Source: Blautia hydrogenotrophica DSM 10507 (GTDB taxonomy: Bacteria > Bacillota > Clostridia > Lachnospirales > Lachnospiraceae). Taken from it: DNA of 64,000 nucleotides. Below, in pieces: positions 25,013 to 34,379 of the stretch. Under the pieces are notes generated by a model. The model was not told the origin of the DNA and ran no database searches. It saw only the letters and a list, made by a program, of their open reading frames with translations. The translations under genes were made by a program, and so were the position numbers. The first letter of the stretch is position 1. Every line of letters starts with the position of its first letter. The stretch covers positions 124,001 through 188,000 of the forward strand of contig NZ_CP136423.1 in the NCBI RefSeq assembly GCF_034356035.1, read 5' to 3'.

Positions 25013-25101
25013 GTAAGGAGAATAGTTTATCACGATGAAGCGAAAAAGTTATTGGATTTCATTTTATGAAATCGGCTTTGTTTTATGAAAGGAGTGGAAA
25101 C

Positions 25102-26259
25102 TTGAACCAATTTATCGAGAACTATTTAGAAAATATTATTCCAGTGCCGTTTGAAATTGAGACAAGTGAAGGAATTAGCAGGCTAGGCGAGGGAGTTCCT
25201 AGGTTTACTGTGACAATCAAAAAGATGCCGAGTAAAAAAGAGTTGATGACCAGTACCTCCCTGACTCTAGGGGAAGCCTATATGAGGGGAGACCTGGAGG
25301 TAGACCGGGATTTGTATGAGGTGTTGGATTTGTTTATGGGTAAGATGGATAAGTTTACCACAGATAAAAATGCGCTAAAAAGTATCATCAAGACTTCCAT
25401 GAGCAAGAAAAATCAAAGAAGAGAAGTGCGCTCCCACTATGATATTGGAAATGATTTTTATGAGCTTTGGCTGGACGAGACGCTGAGCTATTCCTGTGGA
25501 TATTTTAAGACAGAGGAAGACACACTGTATCAGGCTCAGATCAATAAAGTAGACCACATTTTAGAGAAGCTTCATTTGGAAAAAGGAATGAGACTGCTAG
25601 ATATTGGATGTGGTTGGGGCTTTCTCCTGAAGAGAGCGGCTAAAAAGTATGGTGTCCATGGAGTAGGAATTACTTTAAGTGAGGAGCAGAAGAAAAAATT
25701 TCAGGAAGATATCGTAAGAGAAGGAATGACAGACCTTTTGGAGGTACGACTCCTGGACTATAGAGAGCTGGAAAAATCAGGAATGGAATTTGACCGAGTA
25801 GTCAGTGTGGGAATGATAGAACATGTCGAGAGAGGCAATTATGAACGGTTTATGAGGAATGTGGATGCTGTCTTGACCCCGGGGGGATTGTTTTTGCTTC
25901 ATTATATCAGTGCTCTTAGGGAGAACCCGGGGGATGCCTGGATTAGAAAATATATTTTTCCAGGCGGTACGATACCGAGTCTCCGGGAAATTATCAATAT
26001 CCTGCCGGATTATAATTTTTATACTTTGGATGTGGAGAGCCTTAGGAGGCACTATAACAAAACATTGCTCTGTTGGAGAGAAAACTTTAGGAAATGTAAA
26101 GACAAGGTGGCAGCGGATAAGGGAGAAGACTTTGCTAGAATGTGGGAATTGTACTTGGCGTCCTGCGCAGCGACCTTTCGCAATGGGATCATTGATTTGC
26201 ACCAGATTTTAATCTCCAAGGGAGTAAATAATGACCTTCCCATGCTGAGAGTTGTATAA
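25102..26259 (+). CDS. cfa: Cyclopropane-fatty-acyl-phospholipid synthase
   Basis: This roughly 385-residue SAM-dependent methyltransferase has SHYDIGNDFYELWLDET, SYSCGYF, the SAM-binding LLDIGCGWGFLLKRAA, GVGITLSEEQ and VSVGMIEHV. It adds a methylene group to unsaturated acyl chains of membrane phospholipids, usually for acid or stress tolerance. I set the start at the TTG at 25102, because AAAGGAG lies seven bases upstream. The in-frame ATG at 25066 has no comparable site. The ending is complete and a terminator follows. Confidence 0.9.
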   Translation: MNQFIENYLENIIPVPFEIETSEGISRLGEGVPRFTVTIKKMPSKKELMTSTSLTLGEAYMRGDLEVDRDLYEVLDLFMGKMDKFTTDKNALKSIIKTSMSKKNQRREVRSHYDIGNDFYELWLDETLSYSCGYFKTEEDTLYQAQINKVDHILEKLHLEKGMRLLDIGCGWGFLLKRAAKKYGVHGVGITLSEEQKKKFQEDIVREGMTDLLEVRLLDYRELEKSGMEFDRVVSVGMIEHVERGNYERFMRNVDAVLTPGGLFLLHYISALRENPGDAWIRKYIFPGGTIPSLREIINILPDYNFYTLDVESLRRHYNKTLLCWRENFRKCKDKVAADKGEDFARMWELYLASCAATFRNGIIDLHQILISKGVNNDLPMLRVV

Positions 26260-26264
26260 AAAAA

Positions 26265-26304
26265 GACCGAGGGCAGCGATGAAAAGCTGTCCCCGGTCCT
26301 TTTT
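26265..26304 (+). terminator. Intrinsic terminator after cfa
   Basis: GACCGAGGGCAGC pairs with GCTGTCCCCGGTC, followed by CTTTTT. Confidence 0.88.
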
Positions 26305-26463
26305 ATGTAATAGGAAAGAGCTTGCCCCACTTTCAGAAGAAATTCAATGTCAGCGGGCGAAAGATTCGTTCGCCTTCTTAACAAATCAACGTTTTTATTT
26401 TAGAATGAAGGCAGCAGTTTTTGCAAAAACTAACACATAGATAAGAGACAGAGGAGACATGCT

Positions 26464-27132
26464 ATGAATATCTTTGACATTTTAGGGCCTGTGATGGTAG
26501 GGCCGTCCAGCTCGCACACTGCCGGAGCGGTGAGAATTGGACTGATTACTCGCAGACTTTTGTCACAGAAGCCTGTGAGTGCGGAAATTTTGCTGTACGG
26601 TTCTTTTGCTGCGACAGGAGAAGGACATGGAACAGATCGGGCGCTGGTGGCAGGACTTCTGGGAATGCAGCCGGATGATATGAGAATTCCGGACAGCTTT
26701 GAGCTGGCCAGAAAGGAAGGGCTGGAATTTGTGTTTGGGCAGACGGACTTGAAGGATGCCCACCCGAACAGTGTGGTGCTGTCTGTGAGGGGAGAGAACG
26801 GGCGGGAACTGTCTGTGCAGGCCAGCTCTCTGGGCGGCGGTAGAATTATGGTCAATAAGCTGGATGGAATTGATGTAAACTGTAGCTGTGAGATGCCGAC
26901 TCTGATCGTTCATAATCTGGACCAACCGGGGCATGTCTGTGAGGTGACTTCTATGTTGGCCCATAAATCTGTAAACATAGCCAATATGTCACTGTACAGG
27001 GACCGCAGAGGAGGCAGGGCTGTCATGGTGATAGAGACTGACCAACCGATACCAGAGGAAGCAGTTCGATGGCTGGAACATTTGGAGGGAGTTCTGAAGG
27101 TTACTTATATTAATGCACAGGAGGGGAGATAA
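26464..27132 (+). CDS. sdaAB: L-serine ammonia-lyase, iron-sulfur type, beta subunit
   Basis: This 222-residue subunit has the catalytic-domain start FDILGPVMVGPSSSHTAGA and a C-terminal ACT domain (about 145-215: VHNLDQPGHVCEVTSML, NIANMSLYRD). Together with the alpha subunit it forms an oxygen-sensitive [4Fe-4S] enzyme that converts L-serine to pyruvate and ammonia. It is separated from the alpha gene by a single base. A good ribosome binding site (AGAGGAGACATGCT) precedes the ATG. Confidence 0.95.
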   Translation: MNIFDILGPVMVGPSSSHTAGAVRIGLITRRLLSQKPVSAEILLYGSFAATGEGHGTDRALVAGLLGMQPDDMRIPDSFELARKEGLEFVFGQTDLKDAHPNSVVLSVRGENGRELSVQASSLGGGRIMVNKLDGIDVNCSCEMPTLIVHNLDQPGHVCEVTSMLAHKSVNIANMSLYRDRRGGRAVMVIETDQPIPEEAVRWLEHLEGVLKVTYINAQEGR

Positions 27133-27133
27133 G

Positions 27134-28003
27134 ATGGCGTTTCAATCATTTCAGGAGATATTAAAGCTGTGTGAGAAGGAGAACTGGGAGTTCTGGGAGG
27201 CTGTAGCTAGAGACGATCAAAATGAACGCGGTGTGCCGCCAGACGAAGCTTTTGAGAAAATGAGAAGAATGTGGAGGGTTATGGTGGAGTCCTCGGAAAA
27301 CTATGACAGCGAAAGGAGGTCCAACAGTGGCCTTGTGGGAGGAGATGGCGGCAGGATGTTCCGATATGCACAGGACCGAGAACCTCTGAGCGGATATTTT
27401 ATGGGAGAAGTGATCGCCCAGGCTCTGTGTATGGGAGAATCCAATGCGTGTATGCGAAGAATTGTCGCAGCCCCGACAGCGGGTGCCTGCGGAGTGTTGC
27501 CGGCGGTGCTGATACCTCTCTGGAAGAAGGAAGAGCTCCCGGAGGAAGAGATTGTACGTGCACTGTATACGGCAGCAGGAATCGGTCAGGTGATCGCAGC
27601 GAGAGCTTATATTGCCGGAGCGTCCGGTGGGTGCCAGGCAGAGATTGGAACAGCCAGTGCTATGGCGGCAGGAGCGCTGGTACAGCTGCGTGGCGGTGAT
27701 GGTGTCCAGATTACTCATGCGGCGGCTATGGCCTTAAAAAACCTGTTGGGTCTGGTATGTGATCCGGTGGCAGGACTGGTGGAAGTTCCTTGTGTGAAAC
27801 GAAATGTGGCAGGGGCAGTGAATGCTCTGGCAGCGGCAGACATGTCCCTGGCGGGAATTGTGAGTCAGATTCCGCCGGATCAGGTGGTGGACGCGATGAA
27901 AGAGGTGGGAGACGCTATGGATTCCAGTCTGAAAGAGACTGGAAAGGGCGGGTTGGCTGCTACGCCCCGTGGAAAATCTGTGAAAATATCCTGTAGAATT
28001 TGA
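27134..28003 (+). CDS. sdaAA: L-serine ammonia-lyase, iron-sulfur type, alpha subunit
   Basis: This 289-residue subunit contains APTAGACGVLPAVLIPLW, GASGGCQAEIGTASAMAAGA and CDPVAGLVEVPCVKRN, whose cysteines are candidates for the iron-sulfur cluster. The ATG at 27134 follows AGGAGGGGAGATAAG and is chosen over the 27113 in-frame start, which lies inside sdaAB. With sdaAB it deaminates L-serine. Together with dsdA the cell can use both serine enantiomers. Confidence 0.95.
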   Translation: MAFQSFQEILKLCEKENWEFWEAVARDDQNERGVPPDEAFEKMRRMWRVMVESSENYDSERRSNSGLVGGDGGRMFRYAQDREPLSGYFMGEVIAQALCMGESNACMRRIVAAPTAGACGVLPAVLIPLWKKEELPEEEIVRALYTAAGIGQVIAARAYIAGASGGCQAEIGTASAMAAGALVQLRGGDGVQITHAAAMALKNLLGLVCDPVAGLVEVPCVKRNVAGAVNALAAADMSLAGIVSQIPPDQVVDAMKEVGDAMDSSLKETGKGGLAATPRGKSVKISCRI

Positions 28004-28168
28004 AAAAAATTGTTAGAAATGGCAGGATTCGGTCATGTTTTATAAAATCGTCTGGACGATCAAAGGGCTTTAAGTTATAATGTGTAAGATGATACTGGGA
28101 TTTTATGTGCATGAACCGTGGTAGAGACCGCAGTGTCATGAGGGAAAAATTTTTTCGAGGGAAGTCGA

Positions 28169-29521
28169 ATGAGTAAAAGGGAATATTATAAAAGAACGGT
28201 AATCTTCTTGCTGGCGAGCTTGGTGATCATTGCCCAGGCGTTGGTTTTTGCTTACCTTTGGTATAACTATTACAGAGAACTGATCTATAAACCTTTTTGG
28301 AGACGTGGAAACTGGGTGTTGGTAGGCTTGTATGCTCTGATCGACGTAATGTTTTCAAAGCTTTACGGTGGGCTGCGTGTAGGATATCTGAAAAGAATTG
28401 ACGTAGTCTATTCGCTGACTCTGGCCACGATTTGTACGAATATTGTGGTGTACTTTCAGATTACGCTGATTAACCGATGGTTTTTGTCTCCAACGCCGCT
28501 GCTGCTGGGTACTTTGGTGGAATTTGTAATCATTGTGGTGTGGGCTTTTGGATCCCAGTATGTCTATTCGCGATTATACCGTGCGAGAAAGCTGCTGGTC
28601 ATCTACGGAGACCGAAAACCGGATGAGCTGATACAGAAGATGAATTCCAGAAAGGATAAGTACAATGTCAGCGGGAAAGTTCATGTCAACGAGGGCGAGC
28701 GAAAAATCTACCGGATGATGAGGGATTACGAGGGAGTGATTATCTGGGATTTGCCTTCTCAGATTCGCAATAGATATTTGAAATATTGTTTTGCCCACTC
28801 GATACGCTGTTATGTGACTCCGAAGATTTCAGATGTGATTTTAAATGGTACAGACCGTATTCACCTGTTTGACACCCCTCTGCTGATGTCCAGGAATATG
28901 GGGCTATCGGCGGAGCAAAGATTCATCAAAAGAGCTATGGATTTGGTGATTTCTTCCGTGGCCATTGTGGTCTTCTCTCCTCTTATGCTGCTGATCGCGC
29001 TGTGTGTAAAGGTCTATGACGGAGGTCCGGTGTTCTACAGGCAGGAGCGCTTGACTTTCATGGGAAAGACTTTTATGATTTATAAATTCCGAAGCATGTG
29101 CGTGGATTCGGAGAAGAATGGAGCCAGACTGGCGTCGAAACATGATTCGAGAATTACACCTGTGGGAAAAGTCCTCAGAAACCTGCATTTGGATGAGCTG
29201 CCCCAGTTGTTTAATGTCTTTTTAGGAGAGATGTCGCTGGTGGGACCGCGTCCGGAGCGTAAGGTGATTATGCATGAGTATCAAAGGGAGATACCTGAGT
29301 TTTACTATAGATTGAAAGTGAAGGCGGGTCTTACTGGCTATGCACAGGTCTACGGAAAATATAACACGACGCCCTATGATAAGCTGAAACTGGATTTGTT
29401 CTATATAGAAAACTATTCATTGCTGTTGGATATCAAGCTTTTATTTATGACTGTAAAAATATTCTTTCAGAAGGAAGTGTCTGAGGGAGTGGATGACGAC
29501 CAGAAAAATGCATTGAAATAG
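28169..29521 (+). CDS. Polyprenyl-phosphate phosphoglycosyltransferase (initiating sugar transferase)
   Basis: This 450-residue protein has four or five N-terminal membrane helices (about 8-125), a degenerate nucleotide-binding middle domain, a re-entrant helix near 255-280 and the catalytic domain of the WbaP/WcaJ family. The catalytic domain shows KRAMDLVISS, FYRQERLTFMGKTFMIYKFR, LHLDELPQLFNVFLGEMSLVGPRPE and KAGLTGYAQVYGKY. It moves a sugar-1-phosphate from a nucleotide sugar to undecaprenyl phosphate, starting the repeat unit of a surface polymer. It opens the polymer locus. The sugar is not predictable. Confidence 0.93.
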   Translation: MSKREYYKRTVIFLLASLVIIAQALVFAYLWYNYYRELIYKPFWRRGNWVLVGLYALIDVMFSKLYGGLRVGYLKRIDVVYSLTLATICTNIVVYFQITLINRWFLSPTPLLLGTLVEFVIIVVWAFGSQYVYSRLYRARKLLVIYGDRKPDELIQKMNSRKDKYNVSGKVHVNEGERKIYRMMRDYEGVIIWDLPSQIRNRYLKYCFAHSIRCYVTPKISDVILNGTDRIHLFDTPLLMSRNMGLSAEQRFIKRAMDLVISSVAIVVFSPLMLLIALCVKVYDGGPVFYRQERLTFMGKTFMIYKFRSMCVDSEKNGARLASKHDSRITPVGKVLRNLHLDELPQLFNVFLGEMSLVGPRPERKVIMHEYQREIPEFYYRLKVKAGLTGYAQVYGKYNTTPYDKLKLDLFYIENYSLLLDIKLLFMTVKIFFQKEVSEGVDDDQKNALK

Positions 29522-29534
29522 AGGAGGAAGAATC

Positions 29535-30359
29535 GTGACGGAGACAGAACGGTATTCTGCCCTGATGTCGGTATATGATAAAGAAAAACCAGAATATCTG
29601 AAAGCCAGTATTCAGAGTATGCTGGACCAGACAGCGCCGCCGGCGGATTTTGTAATTGTCTGCGACGGACCGCTGTCCCCGGAGCTGACAGAAGTTCTGG
29701 AAAAATTCCGGGCAGAGAGGCCGCAGCTGTTTCAAATCGTGCCGTTGGAGAAAAACGGAGGGCTGGGGCCGGCTCTGAATGAGGGAATGAAGTATTGCAA
29801 ATATTCTCTGATTGCCAGGATGGACAGTGACGATATCAGTATGCCAAAACGCTGTGAAAAACAGTTGGCCTGCATGGAGGATGGTGATTATGCTCTTGTG
29901 GGAGGCACTGTTTATGAATTTGACGGGGAGGTCACGAATATTGTAGCCGTGAGAAAATGTCCGGAGAGACATGAGGAAATCAGGCATCAGGCCCGGCGGA
30001 GAAATCCATTTAACCACCCGCTGATGATGTATCGAAAAGAAGCGGTAGAAAAAGCCGGCGGATATCAGCACATGCCTTTGTTTGAGGACTATGATCTCTG
30101 GGCGAGAATGCTGAAGCTGGGATACAGAGGCTATAACATTCAAGAGCCGCTGCTCTATATGAGAGCTGGAAACAGAATGTATGCCCGCCGTGGTGGTTTT
30201 TCCTATGCGAAAAAGGCACTCAGATTTCGCTGGAAGTTGAAGAAAATGGGGATTTCTACCATGGGAGACTTTTTCGTGGCGGGACTGGGACAAGCTGTGA
30301 TCTGCATATTGCCCAATTGGGCCAGACAGAGATTTTACAGGAAGGTTCTTCGGTCTTAG
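29535..30359 (+). CDS. Glycosyltransferase family 2
   Basis: This 274-residue GT-A enzyme starts with SVYDKEKPEYLKASIQSML, has a nucleotide-binding ADFVIVCDGP and the metal-binding ARMDSDDISMPKR, and ends with the acceptor region FEDYDLWARML. No membrane helix is evident. It probably adds the second sugar of the polymer repeat or linkage unit on the cytosolic face. The start follows GAGGAGGAAGAATC. Confidence 0.9.
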   Translation: MTETERYSALMSVYDKEKPEYLKASIQSMLDQTAPPADFVIVCDGPLSPELTEVLEKFRAERPQLFQIVPLEKNGGLGPALNEGMKYCKYSLIARMDSDDISMPKRCEKQLACMEDGDYALVGGTVYEFDGEVTNIVAVRKCPERHEEIRHQARRRNPFNHPLMMYRKEAVEKAGGYQHMPLFEDYDLWARMLKLGYRGYNIQEPLLYMRAGNRMYARRGGFSYAKKALRFRWKLKKMGISTMGDFFVAGLGQAVICILPNWARQRFYRKVLRS

Positions 30360-30375
30360 AAAGGAAGATGATAAG

Positions 30376-31575
30376 ATGGTCAAGGGAAAATGGAAGCGAA
30401 AACTATACTTTGGAGGAGGACAACTTCTATCCGTTCTCAGCAAGTTGATTCCAAAAGATTCCAGGCGTATCTGCTTTTTTTGTAAATCCGGACTGGATGA
30501 TAACAGCGAAGCTCTTTTTACCTATTTAAAGAAGCGAGGTTATCAGAAAAAGTACCGAATTTATTGCGTGGTGGACCATCCGGACCAGTATAGACAGTTA
30601 GAAGAGGAAAATGTTTTTATGATCTCGGTGAAGGGCTGCTTGTGGCAGCTTTTTCGCTCGCGCTATCTCTTCTGTCATGGAGAAATGCTGGCGATTATGC
30701 CTACGAAGAAGCAGATTTCTGTAAACTATTGGCATGGAACGCCACTGAAAAAGATCAATGGAATGCTGGATAAACTGGGAAATTACCGATATGATTTTTT
30801 TACTTACATCACAGCTGCGGCTCCGATGTTTCAGCCGGTTTTTGTCCAAGCTTTTGGGTGCAGGCAGGACCAAGTGCTGTTGTGCGGCCATCCGAGGAAT
30901 GACTATCTCTTTCAGACGGAAGAAGGGTTGAAGCAATTGGGAATTGATTCTGCGGAGTATGAGAAGATTTTTCTGTGGATGCCAACTTATCGAAAATCCA
31001 GAGACGGATATATCCAGGATACGGAGGAGTCCTGTGAGGAAATCGGCGGCCTGCCGCTGTTTGCGGATGTGGAGGAGCTAGGGGAGCTAAACCGTTTCTT
31101 GGAGCGCCAGAATTGTCTTTTGATTTTGAAAATGCATCCGGCCCAGGATTTGAGCAGACTGAATCCAAAGATACGGCAGTATCGGCGCATCTGTTTTTTG
31201 ACCAATGAAGATATGAGAAGACGTCAGGTCCCTCTGTACTCATTGGTGAAAGAGGCAGACGCCCTGATTACGGACTATTCCTCGGTTTACTTTGATTACC
31301 TGCTGTTAGACCGTCCGATAGGGTTTGTGCTCGAGGACTTGGAATCCTATGAGGGACACCGGGGCTTCGTAGTACCGAATCCGCTGGATTACATGCCGGG
31401 AGAGAAAATCTATTGCAAGGAAGAGCTGTTGGATTTTTTCAGAAAGGTGGTAAACGAAGAGGACAATTTCAAAGAAGAGCGTAAAAAAATCTGTGACCAG
31501 GTGAACTATTATCAGGATGGAAATAACTGTGCGCGTCTCCTGGAGTTGATTCATTTGGAGGTAGATCATTCATGA
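30376..31575 (+). CDS. CDP-glycerol glycerophosphotransferase, first copy
   Basis: This 399-residue TagF/TagB-family protein has VNYWHGTPLKKINGML with the conserved histidine, GHPRNDYLF, WMPTYRKSRDGYI, ILKMHPAQD and TDYSSVYFDYLLLDRP. It transfers glycerol phosphate from CDP-glycerol to a lipid-linked acceptor. With TagD downstream making CDP-glycerol, this indicates a glycerol-phosphate-containing polymer. It overlaps the next gene by four bases. Confidence 0.92.
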   Translation: MVKGKWKRKLYFGGGQLLSVLSKLIPKDSRRICFFCKSGLDDNSEALFTYLKKRGYQKKYRIYCVVDHPDQYRQLEEENVFMISVKGCLWQLFRSRYLFCHGEMLAIMPTKKQISVNYWHGTPLKKINGMLDKLGNYRYDFFTYITAAAPMFQPVFVQAFGCRQDQVLLCGHPRNDYLFQTEEGLKQLGIDSAEYEKIFLWMPTYRKSRDGYIQDTEESCEEIGGLPLFADVEELGELNRFLERQNCLLILKMHPAQDLSRLNPKIRQYRRICFLTNEDMRRRQVPLYSLVKEADALITDYSSVYFDYLLLDRPIGFVLEDLESYEGHRGFVVPNPLDYMPGEKIYCKEELLDFFRKVVNEEDNFKEERKKICDQVNYYQDGNNCARLLELIHLEVDHS

Positions 31576-32405
31576 ATGAAAAAATGAGAAAGGCTGTGAA
31601 GCCTGTCTATAATGCGGGAAAACAGATCTGGTATGGGACGACGGGCTTTTTCTACGGACATGGAATGTTTCTCAATGAAAATTTTCGGCGTCTGGCTGGC
31701 TATCAGAATCTTCACAAAGGCGAGAGATGTTTTTTGATTGGAACGGGGCCGAGTCTGAGGGCCGAGGACCTGGATATGATAAAGGATGAGTATGCCATAG
31801 GATGTAACATGCTCTACAAGCTCTACGACAAAACTGTATGGAGACCGACCTACTACTGCATGACGGACCGTGTCTACGCGAAGCATCAGAGCCAGGAGAT
31901 GGTCAGATATGTCGACGTACCGATTTTCACACCCCGGTCTACCTATCAGAGAATGACGGGAAAATCCAAAAATATCATCTATGTGAATGATATTTATGAC
32001 TATGAGACTTACAAAATCCGAGGGAAAATGTTGTCTTACTGCTGGCTGAAAGCGAGCGTCATGCTGTTTATGATGGAGCTGGCAGTCTATATGGGATTTT
32101 CTGAGATTTATCTGCTGGGTGTGGACTGTACGAATACTTACACGGCCAACGGCCATTTTATCAAGGACTACATGAAAGAAGACACAAAGAAGGCGGAAGA
32201 CCAGAGGATTAAGAGAGATTTGAAAAAGAAGCAGCTCACGCCGGAAGAGATGGGACTTCACAATTATCGCCGCTCAATTGAAGCCTATGAGGTGGTGCAT
32301 AAGTTTACGCAGTCCTGCGGTGTGAAGATCTATAATGCCACAAGAGGCGGCGATCTGGAAGTATTCCCAAGAGTCACCCTGGAAAACTTAGAGGGGATAT
32401 GTTAA
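31572..32405 (+). CDS. DUF115/MptE-like protein, possible CMP-sugar transferase (GT42-like)
   Basis: This 277-residue protein has CFLIGTGPSLRAEDL (about 54-68), YAIGCNMLYKLYDK, and LAVYMGFSEIYLLGVDCT (about 171-188). This skeleton, GxGPSL near the start, then CN, then a helix followed by EIYLxGxD, is shared by DUF115/MptE-like proteins and GT42 sialyltransferases such as Campylobacter Cst-I, as I recall that sequence. Because KdsB-like and KdsC-like proteins are encoded nearby, it may transfer a CMP-activated acid sugar. This is inference; other group transfers are possible. No membrane helix is seen. Confidence 0.6.
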   Translation: MNEKMRKAVKPVYNAGKQIWYGTTGFFYGHGMFLNENFRRLAGYQNLHKGERCFLIGTGPSLRAEDLDMIKDEYAIGCNMLYKLYDKTVWRPTYYCMTDRVYAKHQSQEMVRYVDVPIFTPRSTYQRMTGKSKNIIYVNDIYDYETYKIRGKMLSYCWLKASVMLFMMELAVYMGFSEIYLLGVDCTNTYTANGHFIKDYMKEDTKKAEDQRIKRDLKKKQLTPEEMGLHNYRRSIEAYEVVHKFTQSCGVKIYNATRGGDLEVFPRVTLENLEGIC

Positions 32406-32450
32406 GATGAGTATAATGTGTGAAGAATATGAGAAATGAGGAGAATATTG

Positions 32451-32840
32451 ATGAAAAAAGTAATCACATACGGAACTTTTGATTTACTTCACTATGGTCA
32501 TGTGAACCTGCTTCAGAGAGCGAAGGCTCTGGGAGATTACCTAGTAGTGGCTCTGTCCACAGACGAATTTAACTGGAATCAGAAGCAGAAGAAATGTTAT
32601 TTTTCCTATGAGGAACGCAAGCGTCTGTTGGAGGCAATCCGCTATGTGGACCTGGTAATCCCGGAGGAATCCTGGGAGCAGAAAGCCAGCGATGTCCAGG
32701 AATATCATATCGACACCTTTGTGATGGGGAATGACTGGGAAGGAAAATTCGACTTCCTGAAGGAGTACTGCGATGTGGTCTATCTGCCGAGGACACCGGA
32801 GATCTCCACGACACAGATAAAGAAAGATCTGAAAAAATAA
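32451..32840 (+). CDS. tagD: Glycerol-3-phosphate cytidylyltransferase
   Basis: This 129-residue nucleotidyltransferase has [16 protein letters not shown] with the HxGH motif, [12 protein letters not shown] and the C-terminal [11 protein letters not shown], all typical of TagD. It makes CDP-glycerol from CTP and glycerol 3-phosphate for the two glycerophosphotransferases on either side. The ATG at 32451 follows GAGGAG and is chosen over the in-frame start at 32436. Confidence 0.95.
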   Translation: MKKVITYGTFDLLHYGHVNLLQRAKALGDYLVVALSTDEFNWNQKQKKCYFSYEERKRLLEAIRYVDLVIPEESWEQKASDVQEYHIDTFVMGNDWEGKFDFLKEYCDVVYLPRTPEISTTQIKKDLKK

Positions 32841-32851
32841 GGAGACCAAGG

Positions 32852-33631
32852 ATGAGATTTAAGAATGATTTGCAGAAATATTGGAAGTATACGCAGTACG
32901 CGGCAAAATCTCAACTGAAATCAGAGGTTGCCAGCTCTTACCTGAACTGGCTTTGGTGGATTTTGGACCCACTGCTGTTCATGCTGGTCTATACATTTAT
33001 TGCGTTGATTGTGTTCAAGAAATCTGTGGAATATTTTCCGGTGTTTGTGTTTATAGGTTTAACTTGTTGGAATTTCTTCAACAAATGCGTTCTGGGAAGC
33101 GTGAAGGTAGTGAAAAACAATCGTCAGATTGTGACGAAGGTGTACATTCCCAAATTTCTGCTGGTAGTGCAGAAAATGCTGGTGAATGGTTTTAAGATGG
33201 TGATTTCTTTTGGCCTGGTTATCATTATGATGGTCATTTACCAGGTGCCTGTCACCTGGAAAATTTTGTACTTTTTTCCGTTGATGCTGGTATTGGTGCT
33301 GCTTACCTTTGGAATCAGCAATATTATGCTGCACTTTGGTGTATTTGTGGACGATCTGCAAAATGTGATGACGGTGGTGCTGCGTCTGATTTTCTACATG
33401 TCCGGTATCTTTTATTCCATTGGACAGACGGTGCCGGAGCCGTATCAGACAATTTTGCTGAAATGTAATCCGATGGCGTTTATTATGGATTCTCTACGCC
33501 GTTGTATGCTGTACTCTCAGCTTCCGGGACGGAAAATGCTGATTATCTGGGGAGTGATTGGTTTGATACTCTCGGTGATATCGGTAAAATTGGTCTATAA
33601 ATACGAAAACAGCTATGTAAAGGTGATTTAG
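32852..33631 (+). CDS. ABC-2 polysaccharide exporter permease, TagG type
   Basis: This 259-residue permease has six membrane helices and the family pattern SYLNWLWWILDPLLFMLVYTF, NRQIVTKVYIPKFLL and YMSGIFYSIG, ending LVYKYENSYVKVI. With the ATPase downstream it moves the lipid-linked polymer across the membrane. It starts 11 bases after tagD. Confidence 0.93.
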   Translation: MRFKNDLQKYWKYTQYAAKSQLKSEVASSYLNWLWWILDPLLFMLVYTFIALIVFKKSVEYFPVFVFIGLTCWNFFNKCVLGSVKVVKNNRQIVTKVYIPKFLLVVQKMLVNGFKMVISFGLVIIMMVIYQVPVTWKILYFFPLMLVLVLLTFGISNIMLHFGVFVDDLQNVMTVVLRLIFYMSGIFYSIGQTVPEPYQTILLKCNPMAFIMDSLRRCMLYSQLPGRKMLIIWGVIGLILSVISVKLVYKYENSYVKVI

Positions 33632-33632
33632 T

Positions 33633-34367
33633 ATGGAGACAAAAAATGCGATTGACGTGAAAGACTTAAAGATCAGTTACCGGTGCTTAAAGTCTTTCTC
33701 GATTAAAAGAAGTCTGTTAAAATTAAAAAAATCCGAGGTGGAGGTCTTTGAGGCGGTAAAAGGCGTGAGTTTCTCAGTTCCTGAAGGGGAAATTATGGGA
33801 ATTGTCGGCAAGAATGGCAGTGGAAAATCCACAATGCTGCGGGCAATCGCCGGTATTTTTTCACCGGATTCCGGGGAGATTGATCTTCACGGACATTCCG
33901 TCTCCCTGTTGTCCATCGGAGTAGGGTTTCAAAAAGCTTTGACTGGCCGGGAGAATATTGTCCTGTCGGGGATGCTGCTGGGATTTTCAGAAGAGCAGGT
34001 TCGGGCTAAGATGGACGAGATCATTAAATTTGCAGAGTTGGGGCGTTTTATTGATATGCCGGTCCGCACGTATTCCAGCGGAATGTATTCCAAGCTAGCA
34101 TTTTCCATTACAGCAGTGTTGGAATCCGACATCATGCTGATTGACGAAGTGCTCAGCGTGGGTGACGTGAAGTTTAAGAAAAAGAGTTACAATAAGATGA
34201 AACAGTTGATTTCCAACAAAGACCGGACGGTTATCATTGTTTCTCACAGTTCCGAGACACTGAAAAAGCTGTGTACTAGTTTGATGTGGCTGCACGAAGG
34301 TGAGATTAAGATGATTGGTGAGACGGGTAAAGTGTTGGATGCCTATGAAGAATTTATGGCAAAGTAA
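33633..34367 (+). CDS. ABC polysaccharide exporter ATPase, TagH type
   Basis: This 244-residue ATPase has Walker A GKNGSGKST, VSLLSIGVGFQKALTGRENI typical of polysaccharide exporters, signature YSSGMYSKLAFSI and Walker B IMLIDEVLSVGD. It is about half the length of B. subtilis TagH because it lacks the extracellular C-terminal part. The gene starts one base after the permease stop. Confidence 0.93.
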   Translation: METKNAIDVKDLKISYRCLKSFSIKRSLLKLKKSEVEVFEAVKGVSFSVPEGEIMGIVGKNGSGKSTMLRAIAGIFSPDSGEIDLHGHSVSLLSIGVGFQKALTGRENIVLSGMLLGFSEEQVRAKMDEIIKFAELGRFIDMPVRTYSSGMYSKLAFSITAVLESDIMLIDEVLSVGDVKFKKKSYNKMKQLISNKDRTVIIVSHSSETLKKLCTSLMWLHEGEIKMIGETGKVLDAYEEFMAK

Positions 34368-34379
34368 AGGAGAGACAAA

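Noticed and set aside
29445..30443. A 332-codon minus-strand frame over the GT2 gene
   Set aside because: It overlaps three real genes on the opposite strand and has low-complexity composition.
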